Source: Chitinophagaceae bacterium (GTDB lineage: Bacteria > Bacteroidota > Bacteroidia > Chitinophagales > Chitinophagaceae). Taken from it: 64,000 bases of DNA. Positions 58,237 to 64,000 of this stretch are shown here, one piece after another. Made by a program: the position numbers and the translations under genes. The notes beneath the pieces were generated by a model that saw only the letters and a list, made by a program, of their open reading frames with translations, had not been told where the DNA came from and did no database searches. The DNA is taken from the NCBI GenBank assembly GCA_016715365.1, contig JADKAM010000004.1, positions 434,001 to 498,000 on the forward strand. Direction: 5' to 3'. Numbering within the stretch: the stretch's first letter is position 1; each line of letters begins with the position of its first letter.

Positions 58237-59001
58237 ATGAAAGCGCCTGCAATTAAATTACCTGTTTTTTTATTGTTCATTTTATTTTTAACAGGTATTG
58301 GCCTGTTGAGTTGTGGCGAACAGTCTGCAGCTAAAACCAATGCTGATGTGATTGATACATCAAATACTGAAGTGGTAATACAGGAGCCCGTTACTGACAG
58401 CATAGCTGTTATTGATCATACAGCCAATACGCAACAGGATATCAACAAAGACATTAAACTGAAAGATCCGGTAGTTGTTAAAACAACAACAACTATACAG
58501 CCTGCGGCCAGGGATTCAAAAACGGCTCCGGTTATAATCACCACAACAACTACTACCACAACAGCCCCAACTCCTGCTCCGGTAGTAATTGCAGAACCTG
58601 TTAAACCGGCAACACCGGTAAAACCAGTAACTGTTGAAGTGCCCAAACCGGTTACGGTTACCACAACAGCGCCTGTGCAAACTGACTGGCCGGTTCCGGC
58701 AAATTACAAGAATATGAAAAGCCCTTATGCCGCTGATAATGCAAGCATTGCCCTTGGAAAAACTGTGTATAGTACACATTGCAAATCATGTCATGGTACA
58801 AAAGGTGATGGACAGGGAACAAAAGCAGCTTCGCTTGATACTGAGATGAAGCCTTTTTCCAGTGCGGGATTTAAAGCACAATCAATTGATGAAGTTTTTT
58901 ATAAAACTATGATCGGCCGTAAGGATATGCCCAAATATGAAAAGAAGATCACTGATGCCGAAGAAAGATGGGCCGTGGTTAATTATATCAGAAGTTTCTA
59001 A
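58237..59001 (+). CDS. Lipoprotein c-type cytochrome with a Pro/Thr-rich linker
   Basis: 254 aa. Lipobox L-L-S-C (Cys26). Residues about 45-155 are a low-complexity Val/Thr/Pro-rich linker. The C-terminal domain has one haem site C-K-S-C-H (Cys182, Cys185, His186) in 'STHCKSCHGTKGDGQG' and a likely distal Met in 'IGRKDMPKYEKK', so a class-I monohaem cytochrome tethered to the outer membrane or periplasm. It could pass electrons from the next gene's enzyme. Not linked to other cytochrome genes here. Confidence 0.87.
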   Translation: MKAPAIKLPVFLLFILFLTGIGLLSCGEQSAAKTNADVIDTSNTEVVIQEPVTDSIAVIDHTANTQQDINKDIKLKDPVVVKTTTTIQPAARDSKTAPVIITTTTTTTTAPTPAPVVIAEPVKPATPVKPVTVEVPKPVTVTTTAPVQTDWPVPANYKNMKSPYAADNASIALGKTVYSTHCKSCHGTKGDGQGTKAASLDTEMKPFSSAGFKAQSIDEVFYKTMIGRKDMPKYEKKITDAEERWAVVNYIRSF

Positions 59002-59314
59002 ATCCAGCGCTCAACGAATATATACCTGTATGGTACTGCTTTGGCCAGGCAGTTGGTTATACCTGTATACATATAACTGCCATATCCATCCTGCAATTTT
59101 TTTGTAAAACTGTTTAAAAGCCAAAACAAAATGTTTACCCGTAACTACACAAACAGTTTTTGATAACAAGCCTGCGTTAAGCAGAATTAATTCTACAAAA
59201 AATACCCGTTGCATAGACTCTAGTAACATTTCATCCACAATTGGCATAAAACACAACTTATTTTTATAAAAACTGCTTATCTTATAACATTACTCCCAAA
59301 ACCAAAACCAGTTT
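59002..59314. other. Gap between the cytochrome and the sorbosone-dehydrogenase-like gene
   Basis: 313 bp, AT-rich. A minus-strand open frame at 59011-59256 has no support (see rejected list). No clear promoter, repeat or terminator seen. Confidence 0.5.
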
Positions 59315-61969
59315 ATGAAAAAAATCATCCTTACAGCAGTATGCATTGTTTTTTTAGCAGCTCAATCACATGCACAATGTACAGGAACCGGTACTATTAA
59401 TTTTCAGCGATGGAACAATATCACCGGCTCGGCTGTTGCAAATCTTACATCAAATATCAACTATCCAAACAATCCATCTTCAACAGGTACAAGAACCACC
59501 TTTGAAATGCAAACCAACCTGGGGAGTAATTTAGGCATCCGCATGTATGGATACATTTGCCCGCCCACAACCGGAAATTATATTTTCTGGATTGCCAGTG
59601 ATGCCAGTGGCGAACTGTGGATCAGCACTAACAGCAGTCCTGCAAATAAAATAAGGCGGGCATATAATACCAGCAGCACCAATTCAAGACAATGGAATAA
59701 ATTCGCTACACAAAAATCAGTGTCTGTGCCAATGGTTGCCGGCCAGTTGTATTATGTAGAGGCCTTAATGAAAGAAAGTACCGGCAACGATAACCTGGCT
59801 GTAGGCTGGGCCAAACCGGGACAGGCCACCAGTGCGCCAAGCCAGGTGATTCCCGGTACAAGCCTGGTGAGACAGGCACCCGATACCGAGGCACCCACTG
59901 CCCCTGTTAACCTGGCAGCATCGGCAATTACCCAAACTTCTTTTACTTTATCCTGGACTGCCGCTACAGATAATGTAGGTGTAACCGGGTATGATGTTTA
60001 CCAGAATGGTATCAAAATAAACCTTACCAACATTACCGGCACCACTTTCAATGTTACCGGCTTATCACCCGCAACCACTTACGGATATTATGTAAAAGCA
60101 AAAGATGCGGCAGGCAATCAATCGGCCAACAGCAGTACTTTAAATGTTACAACCGGCCAGCCAGATATCACGCCTCCATCGGCCCCTACCAATCTGCAGT
60201 CGTCTGTTATAACACAAACAGGTTTTACATTAAAATGGGATGCAGCTACCGATGATGTTGCAGTTACCGGTTATGATGTATATAAAGATGGGGTGAAGAT
60301 AAATGCAGCACTGGTTACTACAACCACCTATAATGTAACAGGCCTTACTACCGGCACCACGTATGCTATGACGGTAAAAGCAAAAGATGCGGCAGCAAAT
60401 GAAAGTGCCGCCAGCACTGCCCTGCCGGTAACCACGCTTATTTCCGAATCGCCTTCCGAAACATTCAGTATGCGTACCATACTGGCCAGTCAGCGTATGC
60501 CGCACGACCTGGTGTATGGCCCCGATGACAATATCTGGTTTACCGAAAGATTTGCAGGGAAAGTCAGTTTTGTAAACCCGGTAACACGTGTAAAAACCAC
60601 GGTGCTAACATTGGGTGCTGCCATGGTACAGGCCGGCGGGCAGGATGGATTAATGGGACTGGCACTGCATCCCGAATTTATGACCGGCAAGCCTTATGTT
60701 TATATTTCTTATACCTATCAGTCTTTAAGCCTTACTGTACGCAGAACCCGGATTGAAAGATACACGTACAATACATCCACACAATTACTGGAATCTCCCG
60801 TAACCATGCTACAGGATATACCGGGCAGTAATGATCATAACTCGGCAAGAATTGCCATCGGGCCCGATCTGAAATTATATTATTCGGTGGGCGATATGGG
60901 TGCCGGGCAATATGATAATATCAGCCGGGCAAACAATGCACAAAACCTGAATATTTATGAAGGAAAGATACTGCGGCTGAATACTGAATTAACTGCGGGA
61001 ACCTGGATACCGGCTGACAATCCATTTACCAATGCCGGGCTTCCTACAGCCGTTTATTCATTTGGCCACCGCAATCCGCAGGGATTGGTTTGGGCCAATG
61101 TAAACGGCACCAATATTTTGTACAGCGATGAGCATGGCCCTTACAGCGACGATGAAATAAACACCATTGAAATGGGGCGTAATTTTGGATGGCCCAATGT
61201 GATTGGCTGGTGCGATGGTAATTACAACGGCCGTACCACCGGCGGCTTTGCCATTGTGAATGAGCAGAACAACTGCGCCGCTTTAAATGCAAAAGAGCCT
61301 TTACGTTCTTTGTTCCCGGTTACCAATCCCCCTTCTGGTGGCGATAATATGCTGTGGCCATCGGTAGCCCCATCCGGTGCCGATTTTTATGGCAGTACCG
61401 CCATACCCGGCTGGCAGAACTCGCTGCTGATCGCCAATCTTAAAAAAGGTACGGTAGCAAGATATAAACTGAGCAATGACGGACAAAGTATCATTTCGGA
61501 TACCACGCATTATTTCCGTGGCCTGGGCAGGTTCAGAGATGTAGTTGTATCGGCCGATGGCATGAAAATATATGTAGCCTGCGATTCAAGCGGCAGCACA
61601 TCCGGCCCAACCGGTGGCGTTACAACCACACCGGCAAACCCCGGAAGCATTCTTGAGTTTACCTACGTGCCTGAACTGCCTGTTGCACCGCTTTTCTCCA
61701 AACAGGTAACAGAAGAAGTTAAAGACAGGAGCATTGATGTGTACCCCAACCCTGCCAGCAGCTACTTTATTGTGTACAATTATAAAGAAACCGGCAGCCG
61801 GATCATTGAACTAACCGACATGAATGGCCGCATTGTAATCAGAAAAACAGTCACCGGTACTGCCAGCAGGATTGAAACAGCTTTACTGCCCAACGGCCTG
61901 TATATACTGAACGTGAAAGATTTGAACGGCCTTAGCAGACGTACCGAAAAAATAATTATTAAGCATTGA
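59315..61969 (+). CDS. Secreted PA14-FN3-FN3-sorbosone dehydrogenase protein with T9SS tail
   Basis: 884 aa. Signal peptide (1-21). Order of domains: a PA14-like carbohydrate-binding domain (about 22-185: 'YGYICPPTTGNYIFWIASD', 'GNDNLAVGWAKPGQ'), two fibronectin-III domains (about 190-280 and 285-378), a glucose/sorbosone dehydrogenase six-bladed propeller (about 385-790: 'LPHDLVYGPDDNIWFTER'-like start, 'GQDGLMGLALHPEFM', 'NDHNSARIAIGPDLKLYYSV', 'FGHRNPQGLVW', 'DEHGPYSDDEINTIEMGRNF'), and a T9SS type A sorting domain (about 805-884: 'DVYPNPASSYFIVYN'). PQQ-type quinoprotein family. It would be exported and anchored outside. It may hand electrons to the upstream cytochrome. Confidence 0.9.
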   Translation: MKKIILTAVCIVFLAAQSHAQCTGTGTINFQRWNNITGSAVANLTSNINYPNNPSSTGTRTTFEMQTNLGSNLGIRMYGYICPPTTGNYIFWIASDASGELWISTNSSPANKIRRAYNTSSTNSRQWNKFATQKSVSVPMVAGQLYYVEALMKESTGNDNLAVGWAKPGQATSAPSQVIPGTSLVRQAPDTEAPTAPVNLAASAITQTSFTLSWTAATDNVGVTGYDVYQNGIKINLTNITGTTFNVTGLSPATTYGYYVKAKDAAGNQSANSSTLNVTTGQPDITPPSAPTNLQSSVITQTGFTLKWDAATDDVAVTGYDVYKDGVKINAALVTTTTYNVTGLTTGTTYAMTVKAKDAAANESAASTALPVTTLISESPSETFSMRTILASQRMPHDLVYGPDDNIWFTERFAGKVSFVNPVTRVKTTVLTLGAAMVQAGGQDGLMGLALHPEFMTGKPYVYISYTYQSLSLTVRRTRIERYTYNTSTQLLESPVTMLQDIPGSNDHNSARIAIGPDLKLYYSVGDMGAGQYDNISRANNAQNLNIYEGKILRLNTELTAGTWIPADNPFTNAGLPTAVYSFGHRNPQGLVWANVNGTNILYSDEHGPYSDDEINTIEMGRNFGWPNVIGWCDGNYNGRTTGGFAIVNEQNNCAALNAKEPLRSLFPVTNPPSGGDNMLWPSVAPSGADFYGSTAIPGWQNSLLIANLKKGTVARYKLSNDGQSIISDTTHYFRGLGRFRDVVVSADGMKIYVACDSSGSTSGPTGGVTTTPANPGSILEFTYVPELPVAPLFSKQVTEEVKDRSIDVYPNPASSYFIVYNYKETGSRIIELTDMNGRIVIRKTVTGTASRIETALLPNGLYILNVKDLNGLSRRTEKIIIKH

Positions 61970-61989
61970 TAAAAACCACGTCTTGTTTT

Positions 61990-62018
61990 AAAAGCCACTT
62001 TTTTTAAGTGGCTTTTTT
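61990..62018 (+). terminator. Rho-independent terminator of the secreted dehydrogenase gene
   Basis: AAAAGCCACTT / AAGTGGCTTTTTTT with a 5-nt T loop (61990-62000 with 62006-62018). Confidence 0.9.
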
Positions 62019-62045
62019 TATTTGGTTGACAACCTTGTACTGCTT

Positions 62046-62078
62046 AGGGTTGCCAACCTTTGGAAGGTTGGCAACCCT
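62046..62078. repeat. REP palindrome of the GGTTGCCAACC family, downstream of transposase 2
   Basis: Perfect 15-bp stem AGGGTTGCCAACCTT / AAGGTTGGCAACCCT with loop TGG. It lies after the terminator and 38 bp before the transposase stop codon; a partial unit (GGTTGACAACC) precedes it at 62023. Confidence 0.9.
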
Positions 62079-62116
62079 GTAACAGACCCTAAGCCAAGCA
62101 TGGCAACACGCTACAC

Positions 62117-62841
62117 TCAATCTTCCAGCGCTATCTCACAATTGTAATAAAATGCAGCAAGCTCTTTATGTGTTTTTATAAATATTTCCAAGCTGCCAAA
62201 CCATTCAATTATTTCATTTCGCAAAAGTAAAGTGGGGCTGTTTGAAATAATGCTGTGCCACGAACTCCAGGGATAAGCAGTAAAATCTTTTATCAATGTA
62301 TGCTTAGCTGCATTGGCATGTATATAAATAACTGCCATGGTAAAGTGAGTATCATTTTTAATACTCACTCTTTTAAATGGTTTATAAAACAGGTTGCCTT
62401 TTCTGTGATGTTGTTTATTAAATGCAAGTGCATAAGACTGAAAGAAACGTTTAAAGGTTTGTTCTATTAATATGCTGAATGTATTTTCAGGGTTGACAAC
62501 CTTTGAAAGGTTGTCAACCCTATGCGCCGGAGTATTCGAAAGGTTGGTAATCCTTTGCAAAAATATTTTTTCGGTAATAGTTAACGCTGCAGTAGGTTTG
62601 TTTTCAAATAATTCATTATCTCCTTTTCTGATTTTATTTTAATCAGTAAATGGAAATGATTTGGCATTAAACACCAGCAATAGGTATCAATAAACGGAGA
62701 CAATATTTCTCTATACCTTTTTAAAAAGAACAACCTGTTTTCATCAGTTAAAAACAGTTTTTCATTATTATTTGTACGGTTATAAATATGATATATGCCG
62801 GCTTCTTCAAAATCAACCAGATATTTTTCAGGGACAGGCAT
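62117..62841 (-). pseudogene. REP-associated tyrosine transposase (IS200-like), frameshifted and carrying an internal REP
   Basis: Frame 1 from 62841: 'MPVPEKYLVDFEEAGIYHIY', 'CWCLMPNHFHLLIKIKSEKE' with the HUH motif H-F-H. It ends at TAA 62581. The next frame resumes with 'ENKPTAALTITEKIFLQRIT' and continues to 'RKGNLFYKPFKRV' and 'MAVIYIHANAAKHTL' with the expected catalytic Tyr, stopping at 62117. The span is 725 nt, one base short of a whole frame, so a -1 shift lies near 62600-62640. In the second part a 33-bp perfect REP palindrome (62489-62521) is translated as 'RVDNLSKVVNPE'. Function is probably lost, unless the shift is a sequencing error. Confidence 0.85.
62489..62521. repeat. REP palindrome inside the transposase reading frame
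   Basis: AGGGTTGACAACCTT / AAGGTTGTCAACCCT with loop TGA, 15 bp and perfect. Compared with the copy at 62046 one base pair per arm has changed on both sides (C to A paired with G to T), so the stem is kept. Confidence 0.9.
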
Positions 62842-62912
62842 ATTACAAGATATAAATTTCTTTGAAGTTTGCAAACCCTTAACTGCTGCGGGGTTGCCAG
62901 TCTTGCTGTTAC

Positions 62913-62944
62913 AGGGTTGCAACCTTTCAAAGGCTGGTAACCCT
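62913..62944. repeat. REP palindrome of the GGTTGCCAACC family, upstream of transposase 2
   Basis: AGGGTTGCAACCTTTC followed by AAAGGCTGGTAACCCT, imperfect stem, with two further worn halves upstream (62868-62900). It lies 70 bp upstream of the transposase start codon. Confidence 0.75.
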
Positions 62945-62945
62945 T

Positions 62946-63462
62946 AAGCCATGAAGTTACAAGAGAGTGATAGCCTACCCTCCCTTTTTGGTTTATAAAA
63001 AGTTACATCAAACATTTGTTTTCTGTAAAAACAGGGCCCGCCGCTGCGCTATCTTATTTAATTTATAAAATATTAAAGTATTGATATTTCAATATAGGTT
63101 TCTGCTATCATTTCAACATACATCTTTTTGTGTTGAGGCCTTAAGTATTGCAAAGTTTGCCCTGGTATTTCATAACGTAGCACAGCGTTTAATACGGAGC
63201 ATAGCTTCTTTCAGCATGTATTTGGCAGGAAGTAAACTGGTTGGTTGCAAATCAATGATCTTTTACCTGGCAGTTAGAAAAAGCAGCTAAAGTTGTAAAA
63301 AAGGCTCCGATCTGCTTTTACGGAATTGCTAAAATTATTATCAAATAATCATGTTATTCCGGATTATTGTATTATATTAGATTAATAATTGTACCCTACG
63401 TTAACCAGTTGTGACTGAGGGAGGGCAATGCCGTACCATTTTCAAAAAAAATTACCCAGATC
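62946..63462. other. Gap upstream of the tyrosine recombinase
   Basis: 517 bp, AT-rich, with short palindromic stretches (ATATTGAAATATCAATA near 63080) and a GC-richer CCCGCCGCTGCGC segment near 63038-63050. A small plus-strand frame at 63081-63290 has no support. No gene is called here; an att site of the recombinase could lie in it but none can be pointed to. Confidence 0.4.
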
Positions 63463-64000
63463 ATGGAAACTGTAGTATTAAAACCACTGCTGCACCGTAA
63501 CCAGGAGTGTATTGGAATTTATTATGCAAAGCATACCGGTATTGAAAAAGCTATACGCAAACTTGCGGATCTAAAATGGAGTAAAACCCAGGCCTGCTGG
63601 TACATACCCCTTACCGAAACGGGTTATCATGCACTGGTAAAAATTTTAAAACCCGTTGCAACCATTGATAACAGTGCATTACAGCAATACCTGCAAACCC
63701 GTAAAAAAGTAACAGCCACTTTACCCGATGCACAAAAAGTAAGTGCAGCGGTGATCAACCCGGCCCGCAAGCCCCTGGCATTATCGCCGGCCTGGCAATT
63801 AAGTGCAGCAAACCTGGCAGCGCTAGAAAGTTTTGTGCAGCTGCTGCAATTAAAGGCATACAGTAAAAGCACCATTGCCACTTACCGCAACGAGTTTATA
63901 CAATTACTAAAACTGCTGAAAGACAAACCCGTTGATGCGCTTACTGTGGAAGATCTGAAACGTTATATGAGTTATGTGCTGGTGAAAGAACGTATCAGTG
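63463..64000 (+). CDS. Tyrosine recombinase/integrase, N-terminal part
   Basis: 179 codons to the window end. It begins with an arm-type DNA-binding part ('METVVLKPLLHRNQECIGIY', 'KLADLKWSKTQACWYIPLTE') and then the SAM-like core-binding domain ('SFVQLLQLKAYSKSTIATYR', 'DALTVEDLKRYMSYVLVKER'). The catalytic R-H-R-Y part is outside the window. It could be a chromosomal XerC-like or an integrative-element recombinase; the N-terminal arm favours the second. It lies next to a mobile-element-rich stretch. Confidence 0.85.
   Translation, partial: METVVLKPLLHRNQECIGIYYAKHTGIEKAIRKLADLKWSKTQACWYIPLTETGYHALVKILKPVATIDNSALQQYLQTRKKVTATLPDAQKVSAAVINPARKPLALSPAWQLSAANLAALESFVQLLQLKAYSKSTIATYRNEFIQLLKLLKDKPVDALTVEDLKRYMSYVLVKERIS

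Noticed and set aside
59011..59256. An 81-codon minus-strand open frame in the gap before the secreted dehydrogenase.
   Set aside because: The tail faintly recalls a 'QDGYG' transposase motif in another frame, but the similarity is too short and mixed-frame to support a gene or remnant.
63081..63290. A 69-codon open frame upstream of the recombinase.
   Set aside because: No family pattern, no promoter or ribosome site, composition like the surrounding gap.

Overview
The window reads as chromosomal DNA of a Bacteroidota, most like the family Chitinophagaceae. The signs are a C-terminal type IX secretion sorting domain, a GLPGLI protein behind an outer-membrane beta-barrel receptor, DUF2851, DUF4846, DUF4199 and CtlX genes, a geranylgeranylglycerol-phosphate transferase-like UbiA protein, and TAnnTTTG promoter -7 boxes. 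The DNA is AT-rich with mostly short gaps. No rRNA, CRISPR array or prophage is visible. There is one tRNA (Pro, GGG).

Layout. 0-4.6 kb: an FKBP-type lipoprotein (cut by the edge), a DHH phosphoesterase, ndk, then arginase, DUF1684 and CtlX, the outer two both expected to release ornithine. 4.7-6.7 kb: two tandem lipoproteins built of seven 'WKNG...DVYVAG' units; a third member with three extra domains lies at 33.9-35.8 kb. 6.8-20 kb: a glycogen and sugar island with glgB (frameshifted at an A9 run), a TonB-type receptor with its GLPGLI partner, a decayed IS200-like transposase among REP sequences, glgC, glgA, a sugar permease, a ROK kinase and a phosphodiester glycosidase. 21-29 kb: lipA, OsmC, DUF2851, maf, UbiA, a KdsC-like phosphatase, iscX, a [2Fe-2S] ferredoxin and a DUF2520 protein. 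29-44 kb: housekeeping genes (topA, csaA, an ArsR regulator, ogt, cdd, lepB, a sigma-54-type response regulator). 44.6-52.2 kb: tRNA-Pro, a dihydroorotase-like gene without its metal-binding HxH, glycosyltransferases, a GxxExxY nuclease-fold gene inside an inverted repeat, and a GDP-heptose set (GHMP kinase, gmhA, a decayed hddC, gmhB). 52-62 kb: lepA, TPR and lipoprotein genes, a cytochrome c and a large secreted sorbosone-dehydrogenase-like protein. 62-64 kb: a second REP-associated transposase, frameshifted and carrying a REP palindrome inside its reading frame, and the start of a tyrosine recombinase.

The least explained part is the space between genes. Many gaps of 60-130 bp are filled by long inverted repeats made of short reiterated words (for example TTAGATT, TTAATTAG, GAACAAG, TGCAAG). 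The words differ from gap to gap, but the design is the same, and the arms often touch stop codons. The ferredoxin-iscX-kdsC-ubiA-maf row has three of them. Separately, a dispersed ~105-bp element occurs twice with a hairpin that keeps pairing through a compensatory base change. A ~460-bp unit consists of a GxxExxY gene with ~40-bp inverted ends, and lone copies of those ends lie 4-8 kb away. These three are the best candidates for undescribed elements.

Four reading frames are broken (glgB, hddC and both transposases). Some of this could be sequence error at homopolymers, so read support should be checked first. All functions are inferred by eye from motifs; no database search was run.
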